DNA of 64,000 bases from Mycoplana rhizolycopersici (GCF_013378445.1 NZ_JABXYK010000001.1:496001-560000), one strand, 5' to 3'. Shown: positions 10,286 to 19,235, counted from the stretch's first letter. Program-made: numbers and translations. The notes: generated by a model from the letters alone, not told the origin.

Positions 10286-11308
10286 ATGCGGACCAGGACG
10301 ATCGGCAAAACCGGTCTTGCCGTGACCGAATACAGCTTCGGGACTGCGGCGCTCGGCGGTCTTTACAGGCCTTGTCCCCGCGATGTCGCGATCGAGACGC
10401 TTCAGGCGGCCTGGGACGGGGGAATGCGCTACTTCGATACCGCGCCCTGGTATGGGTTCGGCCTTGCCGAGCGCGTCACCGGCGATTTCCTTCGTGCCAA
10501 GTCCAAGGACGAATGGGTGCTGTCGACCAAGGTCGGCCGCATCATGTTTCCCGTTGCCGACGACAAGGTCCCGACGAACTACGGATATGTCGATCCGCTG
10601 CCGTTCGACGTGCGCTACGACTACAGCTATGACGGCATCATGCGCTCGCTGGAACTGAGCTATGCCCGGCTCGGTCTGAACCGTATCGACATGCTCTATG
10701 TGCACGACATCGGCTCCTATACGCATGGTGCGGAACGAAACGCCTTCCATTTTCGCGCATTGATGGATTCGGGCCTGAAGGCGCTGGAGGAGCTGAAATC
10801 CTCAGGGACGGTCAAGGCTTACGGCCTGGGCGTCAACGAAGTGCCGGTATGCCTCGAGGTTCTGAAGCGCGCGCCGATCGACTGCATCCTGCTCGCAGGC
10901 CGCTACACACTGCTGGACAGGTCGGCGGTGGATGAATTGCTGCCGCTCTGCGGTGCGCGGGATACCTCTGTCGTGGTCGGTGGCGTCTTCAATTCGGGCA
11001 TACTGGCGACCGGTGCGGTGGCAGATGCGCATTTCGACTACGTGCCGGCCAGCGACGACGTCCTTTCCCGCGTTCGGGCCCTTGAGGAACTGGCTGCAGC
11101 CAATGGTGTGCCGCTCGCGGCCGCCGCCTTGCAGTTTCCGTTGAGGCATCCCGTCGTCGCGTCCGTCCTTCTCGGCACCGCGAAGCCTTCGAGCCTGCGC
11201 CGAAACGTAGAATTGACGCATACCGCCGTGCCCGATGCTCTATATATGCAGTCGAACGCCTATAGCCTGGTCGCGCCGCCGCTCGGCGAGGAGGCGGTTC
11301 GCCAGTAA
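10286..11308 (+). CDS. Aldo/keto reductase, probable L-fucose / D-threo-aldose 1-dehydrogenase
   Basis: 340 residues from ATG 10286, 5 nt after GGGAGG. It has the aldo/keto reductase barrel with RTRTIGKTGLAVTEYSFGTA at the start, catalytic Asp and Tyr in MRYFDTAPWYGFGLAERVTG, the Lys in WVLSTKVGR and His in RIDMLYVHDIG. The DYSYDGIMRSLELSYARLGL segment is typical of the branch that oxidises L-fucose, L-galactose and similar aldoses to lactones with NAD(P)+. The next gene is a fucose mutarotase, which supports this. The exact sugar is inferred. Confidence 0.8.
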   Translation: MRTRTIGKTGLAVTEYSFGTAALGGLYRPCPRDVAIETLQAAWDGGMRYFDTAPWYGFGLAERVTGDFLRAKSKDEWVLSTKVGRIMFPVADDKVPTNYGYVDPLPFDVRYDYSYDGIMRSLELSYARLGLNRIDMLYVHDIGSYTHGAERNAFHFRALMDSGLKALEELKSSGTVKAYGLGVNEVPVCLEVLKRAPIDCILLAGRYTLLDRSAVDELLPLCGARDTSVVVGGVFNSGILATGAVADAHFDYVPASDDVLSRVRALEELAAANGVPLAAAALQFPLRHPVVASVLLGTAKPSSLRRNVELTHTAVPDALYMQSNAYSLVAPPLGEEAVRQ

Positions 11309-11341
11309 CGGGTCATTCCTATAGCTTTTGGGAGCATACGC

Positions 11342-11788
11342 ATGTTGAAAGGCATTCATCCTCTTCTCGGTCCAGATCTGCTGTACGCGTTGCAGTCGAT
11401 GGGGCATGGGGACGACATCGCGATCGTTGACGCGAATTTCCCCGCAAGTTCGATGGGGCCTGAGGTTATCCGTGCAGACGGCGTTGATGCGCTTGCCATG
11501 ACCGAAGCGGTGCTGCTGCACATGCCGCTCGATACATTCGTTCCGCAGTCGGCATGGCGGATGCAGGTTGTCGGCGACCCGGACGCTGTTCCGCCTGTCT
11601 GTGTCGAGTTCCAGAGCATCGTCCATCGGCTGGCCGGTGATTTCACCGTACACTCGGTGGAGCGCTTCGCCTTCTACGAGATGACGCGCAAGGCCGCCTA
11701 TATCGTCGCCACCACGGAGTTCCGACTCTACGGCAACATCATTCTGAAGAAGGGCGTGCTGCATCCGCACGAGGTCTACAGGGGCTGA
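11342..11788 (+). CDS. fucU: L-fucose mutarotase (FucU/RbsD family)
   Basis: 148 residues of the RbsD/FucU fold. The N-terminus MLKGIHPLLGPDLLYALQSM GHGD carries the catalytic His and Asp, followed by IAIVDANFPAS, and the C-terminal RLYGNIILKKGVLHP is characteristic of FucU rather than RbsD. It interconverts the alpha and beta anomers of the sugar, feeding the dehydrogenase encoded 33 bp upstream. RBS GGGAG lies just before the ATG. The ABC importer genes follow after a 316-bp gap. Confidence 0.88.
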   Translation: MLKGIHPLLGPDLLYALQSMGHGDDIAIVDANFPASSMGPEVIRADGVDALAMTEAVLLHMPLDTFVPQSAWRMQVVGDPDAVPPVCVEFQSIVHRLAGDFTVHSVERFAFYEMTRKAAYIVATTEFRLYGNIILKKGVLHPHEVYRG

Positions 11789-11816
11789 GGGGCTGCTGGG
11801 GACCGAAGCTCCAATA

Positions 11817-11834
11817 ATGGAATGTATATTCCAT
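11817..11834. promoter_or_regulatory. Palindrome upstream of the sugar importer genes
   Basis: ATGGAAT-GTAT-ATTCCAT, a perfect 7-bp inverted repeat around 4 nt, lies 29 bp after the fucU stop. It sits in the 316-bp gap 11789-12104 in front of the binding-protein gene. Its size fits a dimeric repressor site. No cognate protein can be named. Confidence 0.5.
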
Positions 11835-11845
11835 GTTGACACTAA

Positions 11846-11874
11846 AGCGGAACTATTGTTTCAATTGTTCCGCT
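11846..11874. promoter_or_regulatory. 29-bp near-perfect palindrome upstream of the sugar importer genes
   Basis: Outer arms AGCGGAAC (11846-11853) and GTTCCGCT (11867-11874) and inner arms ATTG (11855-11858) and CAAT (11862-11865) are complementary, with one mismatch per side (T11854/T11866) and a 3-nt centre. It is 12 bp from the preceding palindrome. It could be an operator or an mRNA hairpin. Beyond these repeats and the one at 12024 I see nothing recognisable in the 316-bp gap. Confidence 0.5.
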
Positions 11875-12023
11875 GGCGACCGGCAGGTGGCGCTCCGTGG
11901 AGGCGAGGGCGTAGCGGAGGAGGATCGAGGAGAATGTGCACAGCGTGGCGGGCCGCCGTGGGAGACGGCCGGTTCCGCCGCCTTGCCAGTAGCGGTTTCC
12001 TCGGATAGCTTGCCGGCATAAAT

Positions 12024-12042
12024 GTTTTTTATAGATAAAAAC
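12024..12042. promoter_or_regulatory. AT-rich inverted repeat sharing TAGATAAAA with the 10205 site
   Basis: GTTTTT (12024-12029) and AAAAAC (12037-12042) flank a 7-nt centre. The string TAGATAAAA (12032-12040) is identical to 10216-10224 in the divergent promoter of the same cluster. It lies 63 bp before the binding-protein ATG. Shared regulation by one protein is inference. Confidence 0.4.
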
Positions 12043-12104
12043 CGCCCGCCTGCGTTCAGCGGTTCGGTTTCCAGGAGGAGAACGCACCAGAGAGGAGAAC
12101 CTTC

Positions 12105-13094
12105 ATGAGCATTGCCAAATCGCTTCTGTCGCGACGTGCCTTTACCGCGCTTGCCGGCGCGGCCGTCTTTGCGACGATGACGCCTGCCGCGTCCTTTGCG
12201 CAGGACGTCACCATTCCGATTATCGTCAAGGATACGACTTCGTTTTATTGGCAGATCGTGCTCGCCGGCGCCCGCGCCGCTGGCAAGGATCTCGGAGTGA
12301 ACGTGCCGGAACTCGGCGCCCAGTCGGAATCCGACATAAACGGCCAGATCAACATCCTCGAGAACGCCGTGGCCGGCAAGCCAGCCGCCGTGGTGATCTC
12401 GCCGACCGAGTTCAAGGCACTCGGCAAGCCGATCGATGAGGCGGCCAAAACGGTTCCGGTGATCGGTATCGACTCCGGCGCCGATTCCAAGGCCTTCTCC
12501 TCGTTCCTGACGACCGACAACGTCCAGGGCGGACGCATCGCCGCCGACGGCCTTGCCGCTGCGATCAAGGAAGCAACCGGCAAGGAAGAGGGCGAAGTCG
12601 CCATCATCACCAGCCTGCCCGGTGCAGGTTCACTGGAACAGCGCCGCGAAGGCTTCCTCGACCAGGTCAAGACGAAGTATCCGGGCCTGAAGGTCATCGC
12701 CGACAAATATGCCGACGGTCAGGCGACGACCGGTCTCAACATCATGACCGACCTGATCACCGCCAATCCGAATCTCGTTGGCGTCTTCGCTTCCAACCTG
12801 ATCATGGCGCAGGGCGTCGGTCAGGCGATCTCGGAAAACAAGCTGGGCGACAAGATCAAGGTCATCGGTTTCGACAGCGACGACAAGACGCTGGCATTCC
12901 TGAAGGACGGTGCTCTGGCCGGCCTCGTCGTGCAGGATCCCTATCGTATGGGCTATGACGGCGTGAAGACCGCGCTGGCCGTGTCCAAGGGCGAAAAGGT
13001 CGAGCAGAACGTCGACACGGGTGCGAATCTGGTGACGAAGGCCAACATGGCCGAACCGAAGATCGACGCGCTGATCAATCCGAAAGTGAACTGA
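12105..13094 (+). CDS. Sugar ABC transporter periplasmic binding protein
   Basis: 329 residues with a signal peptide at about 1-32 (SLLSRRAFTALAGAAVFATM, cleavage after ASFAQ). The rest is a periplasmic binding protein of the RbsB/CUT2 class: IPIIVKDTTSFYWQIVLAGA, NILENAVAGKPAAVVISP and VIGFDSDDKTLAFLKDGALA. It captures a monosaccharide for the ATPase and permease encoded next. A 13-bp hairpin follows the stop directly, which is common when the binding protein is made in excess. The sugar is inferred from the fucU neighbour only. Confidence 0.9.
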   Translation: MSIAKSLLSRRAFTALAGAAVFATMTPAASFAQDVTIPIIVKDTTSFYWQIVLAGARAAGKDLGVNVPELGAQSESDINGQINILENAVAGKPAAVVISPTEFKALGKPIDEAAKTVPVIGIDSGADSKAFSSFLTTDNVQGGRIAADGLAAAIKEATGKEEGEVAIITSLPGAGSLEQRREGFLDQVKTKYPGLKVIADKYADGQATTGLNIMTDLITANPNLVGVFASNLIMAQGVGQAISENKLGDKIKVIGFDSDDKTLAFLKDGALAGLVVQDPYRMGYDGVKTALAVSKGEKVEQNVDTGANLVTKANMAEPKIDALINPKVN

Positions 13095-13099
13095 GACAT

Positions 13100-13130
13100 A
13101 TGCCCCGCGCCGCGAGGCGGCGCGGGGCAT
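13100..13130 (+). other. Intercistronic hairpin after the binding-protein gene
   Basis: A perfect 13-bp GC-rich stem (13100-13112 with 13118-13130) closes the loop CGAGG and is followed by TCTTT. It begins 5 bp after the binding-protein stop and 84 bp before the ATPase start. It may act as a partial terminator or as a 3'-end stabiliser that sets the binding protein above the membrane components. Confidence 0.7.
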
Positions 13131-13213
13131 TCTTTGATGAGGCGCCGATCGATGAGGAGCGGTGGGTGCCGATCCGTCTCCGTTGGAAGACGGCATGGAA
13201 GGAGGAGTGCCTC

Positions 13214-14764
13214 ATGAGTCGACTGGAAGAGATCGCGCACCGTCACGATGACGCGTTGCTGTCCGAAGGAAGCCGCATTCCGACCGGGGCTCCCATCCTG
13301 GAATTGAAGAGCCTGCAGAAGAATTACGGTTACGTGCAGGCGCTGAAACCTACGACGATCACGTTTCTGGCCGGAGAGGTTCATGCGATCGTCGGCGAGA
13401 ACGGTGCCGGCAAGTCGACGCTAATCAAGCTTCTCACCGGCGTCATCCCCCGCACCGCCGGTGAAGTGCTCTGGTGCGGTCATCCCGTTGCACTCGCAAC
13501 CCCCAACGAGGCGATCGCCCGCGGCATCAACGCCGTGCATCAGGAAGTGGTCCTCTGCCCGCATCTGACGGTCGCCGCCAACCTGTTTTTGGGGGATGAA
13601 GTCAACAGTTACGGGTTGATGCGCAAGAAGCAGATGGAAAAGATGGCGCAGTCCGTCCTCGACGACCTCGGCTTCGGGCTGCCGGCAGGCGCTCCGCTCG
13701 GCGCGCTGACGATCGGACAGCAGCAACTGGTCGCCACCGCGCGCGCCGCCATGCGCGGCACCCAGTTTTTGATCTTCGATGAACCGACTGCCTATCTCAC
13801 GCGCCAGGAATCGGCGCAGTTGTTCAAGCTGATCCGCCGGCTCCAGAGCGAAGGTGTCACGATCGTCTACATCAGCCACCGCATGGAAGAGGTCTTCGAG
13901 CTTGCCGATCGCGTGTCGGTCTTGCGGGACGGAACACATGTCGGCACCCGCAATATCGGCGAGACGAACGAGACCGAACTGATCGCGCTGATGATCAACC
14001 GCTCGATCGAGCAGATCTACCACAAGGAGGAGATCCCGATCGGGCAGCCCATTCTGGAGACCCGCGGTCTTTCCGGTCCGGGCTTCGAGGATATTTCGCT
14101 GACGGTGCGCGCCGGCGAGATCGTCGGCCTCTATGGATTGATCGGTGCGGGCCGCAGCGAGTTTGCGCTCGGCGTCTATGGCCGCCAGCCGGTTTCGGCG
14201 GGCGAGGTCTTCTGGATGGGCAAGAAGGTCCAGATCCGCAACGAACGCACGGCAATGGACCTCGGCATCGCGCTTGCGCCGGAAAGCCGCCGCGATCAGG
14301 GGCTTTGCCTCAACCTGCCGATCGGCCTGAACATCAACCTGCCGGTCTTCAACCGCCTCAGCCGAGGCCCTGTTCTCTCGCGTGGCGATGAGGCGGCCAA
14401 CGCCGACCGTCAGATTCGCGATCTCAGCATCAAGACACCCAGCCGGCGCGTCCTGGCATCGTCGATGTCTGGCGGCAACCAGCAGAAGATCGTCATCGGC
14501 AAGTGGCTGAGCCATGGCGCCAGGCTTTTCATTTTCGATGAGCCCACAGTCGGCGTCGACGTGGGAACCAAGGCGGAAATCTACCGCCTGTTCGCCAAGC
14601 TGTTGAAGGAGGGGGCCGGTATCATCCTGATCTCGTCCTATCTGCCCGAGGTCTACGAGCTTGCAGACCGGTTGCACGTGTTCCGTGGTGGCCGCCTGGT
14701 CGGCAGCCACGATTTCCATGCGGCGAGCCATGAGGAAGTGCTCGCCGAGGCGATCGGCGTCTGA
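13214..14764 (+). CDS. Sugar ABC transporter ATP-binding protein (two ATPase domains)
   Basis: 516 residues from ATG 13214, 7 nt after GGAGGAG. Two fused ABC domains of the RbsA/MglA class. The N-terminal domain has Walker A GENGAGKST, a signature-like ALTIGQQQLV and Walker B LIFDEPTAYLT. The C-terminal domain has a degenerate Walker A (GLIGAGRSE), the signature MSGGNQQK and Walker B IFDEPTVGVDVG, as usual in this class. It powers import through the permease encoded 30 bp downstream. Confidence 0.92.
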   Translation: MSRLEEIAHRHDDALLSEGSRIPTGAPILELKSLQKNYGYVQALKPTTITFLAGEVHAIVGENGAGKSTLIKLLTGVIPRTAGEVLWCGHPVALATPNEAIARGINAVHQEVVLCPHLTVAANLFLGDEVNSYGLMRKKQMEKMAQSVLDDLGFGLPAGAPLGALTIGQQQLVATARAAMRGTQFLIFDEPTAYLTRQESAQLFKLIRRLQSEGVTIVYISHRMEEVFELADRVSVLRDGTHVGTRNIGETNETELIALMINRSIEQIYHKEEIPIGQPILETRGLSGPGFEDISLTVRAGEIVGLYGLIGAGRSEFALGVYGRQPVSAGEVFWMGKKVQIRNERTAMDLGIALAPESRRDQGLCLNLPIGLNINLPVFNRLSRGPVLSRGDEAANADRQIRDLSIKTPSRRVLASSMSGGNQQKIVIGKWLSHGARLFIFDEPTVGVDVGTKAEIYRLFAKLLKEGAGIILISSYLPEVYELADRLHVFRGGRLVGSHDFHAASHEEVLAEAIGV

Positions 14765-14794
14765 GACAGAAGAATTGAGGAGGGAGTAGTAAGA

Positions 14795-15769
14795 ATGGCC
14801 ATCACTTCAACGGAAAGCGCTGCCGCCGCCCCCCGGCGCGGCATGAACGTTCTCTTCAGCCTGACGCTGATCGGTCTGCTGCTCGCTCTCTGGATCGCGC
14901 TCGGCATCGGCACCGCAAGCTTCTGGACACCGCTGAATATTTCCAACCTTCTGCGCCAGGGCGCCATGACGGCGATCCTTGCGGTCGGGCAGACCTTCGT
15001 CATCATTACCGCCGGCATCGATCTTTCGGTGGGCGCGATCGTCGGATTTTCCACCGTCGTCATGGCCTGGCTGCTGCAGGCGGGCTTTCCGCTCTGGGTC
15101 GCGATCCTCGCCACGCTGTTGATGGGGGTCGCCATCGGCGCCTTCCATGGCTTCGGTATCGTCCGAATGGGGCTGCCGCCTTTCATCATCACGCTCGCCA
15201 CCCTGACATCGTTGCGTGGTGTCGGCCTGCTGATCACCAACGGCTCGACGATCTCGATCACCAACGAGGCGTTCACCAATTTCGCGCGTGCGGATTTCCT
15301 CGGCATTCCGAGCCTCTTCTGGATGGTGATCCTCGTCGCCGTGCCGGCCTATGTCTTCCTGCATCTGAGCCGGTGGGGCCGCTATCTCTTCGCCGTGGGG
15401 TCGAACAGCGAGGCCGCGCGCCTTTCCGGCGTGAACGTCAATCGCACGATCTATACGGCCTATATCCTCTCCGCCTCGTGCGCTGCCTTCGTCGGCGTGC
15501 TGCTGGCGTCCCGCATCGGCATCGGCAATGCCACCCAGGCCGAGGGTTGGGAATTGCAGGCGATCGCCTCGTCCGTCATCGGCGGAACGAGCCTTTTCGG
15601 CGCCGTCGGCTCTGTGCACGGTCCGCTGATCGGGGCCTTCATTCTGGCGACGATCAATAACGGTGCCAACCTGCTCAACGTCAACTCCTTCTGGCAGCGC
15701 ATCATCACCGGCTTACTGATCATCGTGATCGTCTATTTCGACCAGCTCCGTCGTCGCGGCAGCCGCTAG
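14795..15769 (+). CDS. Sugar ABC transporter permease
   Basis: 324 residues of the RbsC class (BPD_transp_2), with about eight to ten hydrophobic segments. The first membrane segment is LFSLTLIGLLLALWIALGIG, and family motifs are QTFVIITAGIDLSVGAIVGF, YLFAVGSNSEAARLSGVNV and SVIGGTSLFGAVGSVHG. RBS GGAGGGAG precedes the ATG. It forms the inner-membrane channel with the ATPase encoded just before it. Confidence 0.92.
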   Translation: MAITSTESAAAAPRRGMNVLFSLTLIGLLLALWIALGIGTASFWTPLNISNLLRQGAMTAILAVGQTFVIITAGIDLSVGAIVGFSTVVMAWLLQAGFPLWVAILATLLMGVAIGAFHGFGIVRMGLPPFIITLATLTSLRGVGLLITNGSTISITNEAFTNFARADFLGIPSLFWMVILVAVPAYVFLHLSRWGRYLFAVGSNSEAARLSGVNVNRTIYTAYILSASCAAFVGVLLASRIGIGNATQAEGWELQAIASSVIGGTSLFGAVGSVHGPLIGAFILATINNGANLLNVNSFWQRIITGLLIIVIVYFDQLRRRGSR

Positions 15770-15834
15770 CACTTGGACAGTCATTACAAACGGGCCGGCG
15801 GCGTGTCGGCCGGCTCAGGCTGAGGAGCTTGGAA

Positions 15835-16854
15835 ATGCGCGCCATTGTCTGCCAGGAGCCCGGGCGGCTCGAACTGGTCGAGAGACCGACCCCGTCAACC
15901 GTCCCGCCGGGATGGGCACGCGTTGCAGTCGGCCATGTCGGTATCTGCGGCACCGACTATCATATCTTCGAGGGCAAGCATCCCTTCCTCGAATATCCGC
16001 GTGTAATGGGGCACGAGGTCAGCGCCACGGTGGTCGAAGCGCCGGCGGACAGCGGATTGCAGGCGGGCCAAAGGGTCATCGTCAATCCATATCTGTCCTG
16101 TGGCTCCTGCATCGCCTGCCGTCAGGGAAAGCCGAACTGCTGCACGGCGATCAAGGTTCTCGGCGTTCACACCGACGGCGCGCTCTGTGAGGAAATCGTG
16201 CTGCCGGCTCAAAATCTTTATCCGGCAGGTAAGCTGACGCCAGAGTCTGCCGCGACCGTGGAGTTTCTCGCCATCGGTGCCCACGCCGTGCGCCGCGCCC
16301 GCGTGTGCGAAGGCGCGCGTTCGCTTGTCATCGGTGCCGGTCCGATCGGCCTCGGGACTGCGCTGTTTTCCCGCATCGCCGGCCACGAGGTGACGCTGCT
16401 CGATGCCTCGGCGGAGCGGCTGGAGATGGCCCGCACAAGGTTCGGCTTCGAAAGGACTGTCGAGGCCGGCAACGATGTTGCCTCCGTCCTCGCGCCCTTG
16501 ACCGACGGCGATGGCTTCGATGTCGTCTTCGACGCAACCGGCTACGCCAGGTCGATGGAATCGGCGTTCGGCTATGTCGCGCATGGCGGCACGCTTGTCC
16601 TCGTGAGCGTCGTCAAGGATGAGATCCGCTTTTCTGATCCCGAGTTCCATAAACGTGAAATGACCCTCGTCGGCAGTCGCAATGCGACGGAAGAGGACTT
16701 TCGACATGTTGTTTCCTGCATCGAATCCGGCAAGATACCGGTTCAGGCGCTGATCACGCATCGAACGACGCTGGAAGCGCTGCCAGTGGACCTGGCGCAC
16801 TGGGCGCATCATAAAGAGGGTCTGATCAAGGCGGTGGTCGAGATCGGCGGCTGA
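15835..16854 (+). CDS. Zinc-dependent alcohol dehydrogenase
   Basis: 339 residues from ATG 15835, 7 nt after GAGGAG. A medium-chain dehydrogenase: catalytic-zinc ligands in GICGTDYHIFEG and RVMGHEVSATV, four structural-zinc Cys in SCGSCIACRQGKPNCC, and the Rossmann motif VIGAGPIGLG. It resembles sorbitol, threonine and galactonate dehydrogenases. Placed after the importer genes, it probably oxidises a hydroxyl of the sugar acid or a side product. The substrate is not evident. Confidence 0.85.
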   Translation: MRAIVCQEPGRLELVERPTPSTVPPGWARVAVGHVGICGTDYHIFEGKHPFLEYPRVMGHEVSATVVEAPADSGLQAGQRVIVNPYLSCGSCIACRQGKPNCCTAIKVLGVHTDGALCEEIVLPAQNLYPAGKLTPESAATVEFLAIGAHAVRRARVCEGARSLVIGAGPIGLGTALFSRIAGHEVTLLDASAERLEMARTRFGFERTVEAGNDVASVLAPLTDGDGFDVVFDATGYARSMESAFGYVAHGGTLVLVSVVKDEIRFSDPEFHKREMTLVGSRNATEEDFRHVVSCIESGKIPVQALITHRTTLEALPVDLAHWAHHKEGLIKAVVEIGG

Positions 16855-16903
16855 GTGCGCACATGCGATTGAATTCTGATACGCGAAACGCAAGGACGAG
16901 CAG

Positions 16904-17635
16904 ATGAGCGGAGACCTCGGAGGAAAGACGGCACTGGTTACGGCGGCCGGCCAGGGAATCGGGCGGGCCTCTGCGCTGGCCTATAAGGCTGCCGGCGCGA
17001 CCGTCATTGCGACCGACATCAATGCCGAGGCATTGGAGACGCTGGCCACCGAAGGCATCGCGACCCACGTGCTGGATGTCCGTTCCGATCAGTCGGTGCG
17101 CGATGTCATCGCCGCGGTCGGTCCTGTCGATATCCTCTTCAACTGCGCCGGCGTCGTCCATGCCGGCACCGTTCTCGACGTCAAGGACGAGGAACTGGAT
17201 TTCGCCTGGGACCTGAACGTTCGCTCCATGGCGCGAACGGCACGCGCGGTTCTGCCCGGCATGCTTGCCCGCGGCGGTGGTGCGATTGTCAACATGGCGT
17301 CGGTGGCGAGCAGCGTGAAGGGGGTGCCGAACCGCTTCGCCTATACGGTCACCAAGGCCGCGGTCATCGGCCTGACGAAGTCGATTGCGGCCGACTATGT
17401 GGGGCAGGGCATCCGTTGCAATGCCATCTGCCCCGGCACCGTCGAAAGCCCGTCCCTGCAGGAACGCATGCGAGCCGGCGGCGACTACGATGCCGCACGC
17501 GCCGCCTTCATCGCAAGGCAGCCGATGGGGCGGCTCGGCGCGCCCGAGGAGATTGCGGCGCTCGCCGTTCATCTCGCCGGCGCCACCTATACGACCGGCC
17601 AGGCCTATGTCATCGACGGCGGCTGGACGGCATAG
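16904..17635 (+). CDS. SDR-family dehydrogenase, 2-keto-3-deoxy-L-fuconate dehydrogenase-like
   Basis: 243 residues, classical short-chain dehydrogenase. The cofactor motif is VTAAGQGIGRASALA (residues 12-26), followed by ATDINAEAL (Asp favouring NAD+), NCAGVVHAG, and the catalytic Tyr/Lys in FAYTVTKAAVIGLTKS. The C-terminus has GIRCNAICPGTVESPSLQER and the DGGWTA end. TAAGQGIG and the PSLQER loop are, from memory, shared with 2-keto-3-deoxy-L-fuconate dehydrogenases of the oxidative fucose pathway, which fits the cluster. Other 3-hydroxy-acid substrates are possible. Confidence 0.8.
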   Translation: MSGDLGGKTALVTAAGQGIGRASALAYKAAGATVIATDINAEALETLATEGIATHVLDVRSDQSVRDVIAAVGPVDILFNCAGVVHAGTVLDVKDEELDFAWDLNVRSMARTARAVLPGMLARGGGAIVNMASVASSVKGVPNRFAYTVTKAAVIGLTKSIAADYVGQGIRCNAICPGTVESPSLQERMRAGGDYDAARAAFIARQPMGRLGAPEEIAALAVHLAGATYTTGQAYVIDGGWTA

Positions 17636-17813
17636 AATTGCGACAGTCCCGCCGGGAAAGCGCCGTTTGCGCTGCGAAGGCGCCCGTAAGCTCTGTTGCG
17701 CCGCAACGAAAAAGTGATAGCCTGTTAGGAAATGCAGAAGGCAGGATTTCGTCCGAGCGCGGTGCGCCCGAAGGGAACAGCTTAAACGAGTTCACGACGG
17801 GGTGATCACTTTT

Positions 17814-19094
17814 ATGTATTACCAGCTTTACGAGTTGAACCATGCGATGATGGCACCGTGGCGTGCCGTCGCCGACCAGATGCGGCTTGCCTACACGAAC
17901 CCGCTGAATCCGTTGTCCCACACCTGTTTCGGGCGCACCATGGCTGCCGGCCTGGAAGTGTTGGAGCGCGCCACGCGCCGTTATGGCAAGCCGGCCTTCG
18001 GGCTGAATGAAACGGTGGTCGACGGTCAGACAGTCTCGGTGCACGAGAAGATCGTCTGGCAGCGCCCCTTCTGCAACCTCGTCCATTTCGAGCGTTGCCT
18101 GCCGAGTGGTCACCGCAAGGATCCGAAGATCCTGATGGTCGCGCCGATGTCGGGCCATTATGCGACGTTGCTTCGCGGTACCGTGGAAACTTTGCTGCCG
18201 AATGCCGAAATCTACATCACCGACTGGATCGACGCGCGCATGGTGCCGCTGTCGGACGGTTCCTTCGATCTCGACGACTTCATCGACTATGTGATCGAGA
18301 TGCTGCACGCGCTGGGTCCGGATACGCATGTAATCGCGGTCTGCCAGCCGTCGGTGCCGGTTCTGGCGGCGGTCGCGGTGATGGAAGAGGACGGTGACGC
18401 GTTCGCACCCGCCTCGATGACCCTGATGGGGGGGCCGATCGATACCCGCGTCAATCCGACGGCGGTTAACCGATTGGCCGAAGAGCGGCCGATCGACTGG
18501 TTCCGCGACAACGTGATCATGCCGGTGCCGTGGCCCCAGCCCGGTTTCATGCGGATGGTCTATCCCGGTTTCCTGCAGCTGTCCGGTTTCATGTCGATGA
18601 ACCTCGACCGCCATCTGGTTGCGCACCGCGAATTCTATGACCACCTGGTCAAGAACGACGGCGATGCGGCCGAGAAGCATCGCGACTTCTATGACGAATA
18701 CCTGGCGGTCATGGACATGACGGCGGAGTTCTACTTGCAGACGGTCGAAACCGTCTTCATACAACACGCTTTGCCGAAGGGCGAGATGATGCATCGCAAT
18801 CGTCGCGTCGATACGGCAGCCATCCGCAATGTGGCGCTCCTGACGGTCGAAGGCGAGAATGACGATATCTCCGGCGTCGGCCAGACCAAGGCGGCACAGA
18901 CGATCTGCCCGAACATCCCCGACGCCAGGCGGATGCACTACATGCAGCCGGACGTCGGCCACTACGGCGTCTTCAACGGCTCGCGCTTCCGTCGCGAGAT
19001 CGCGCCGCGGATCCTGTCCTTCATCGAGGCCAACGGGCGTGCGAAGAACGTCGCTCCGCGGGTGATCAAGGGCGGAAAGTCCGCCGGAAAATAG
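17814..19094 (+). CDS. phaZ: Intracellular polyhydroxybutyrate depolymerase
   Basis: 426 residues from ATG 17814 (MYYQLYELNHAMMAPWRAV), 8 nt after GGGGTGA; an upstream GTG at 17802 is less likely. It degrades stored PHB granules in the cytoplasm. The catalytic triad of the PhaZ1 family is visible: Cys177 in AVCQPSVPVLAA, Asp in EGENDDISGVGQ and His in DVGHYGVFNGSRF. No signal peptide is present, as expected for the intracellular type. It is monocistronic by spacing, 178 bp after the SDR gene; I see nothing recognisable in that gap. Confidence 0.93.
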   Translation: MYYQLYELNHAMMAPWRAVADQMRLAYTNPLNPLSHTCFGRTMAAGLEVLERATRRYGKPAFGLNETVVDGQTVSVHEKIVWQRPFCNLVHFERCLPSGHRKDPKILMVAPMSGHYATLLRGTVETLLPNAEIYITDWIDARMVPLSDGSFDLDDFIDYVIEMLHALGPDTHVIAVCQPSVPVLAAVAVMEEDGDAFAPASMTLMGGPIDTRVNPTAVNRLAEERPIDWFRDNVIMPVPWPQPGFMRMVYPGFLQLSGFMSMNLDRHLVAHREFYDHLVKNDGDAAEKHRDFYDEYLAVMDMTAEFYLQTVETVFIQHALPKGEMMHRNRRVDTAAIRNVALLTVEGENDDISGVGQTKAAQTICPNIPDARRMHYMQPDVGHYGVFNGSRFRREIAPRILSFIEANGRAKNVAPRVIKGGKSAGK

Positions 19095-19235
19095 TCCGGC
19101 GTTCGATTTTTCGTGGGGGTTTCAGGCGTTTGTCCGATTCCGACGGGCGACGTCTTGAAGCGTGTTCATGCTCTTACCACATCGAAAATATCGGTCGCCA
19201 CGGTGGCGGTCCGGCGAATGTGAGGAAGATTGCAA

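Noticed and set aside
13421-14731. A 436-codon minus-strand frame inside the ABC ATPase gene
   Set aside because: It is the mirror of two ABC domains with all motifs in the plus frame.
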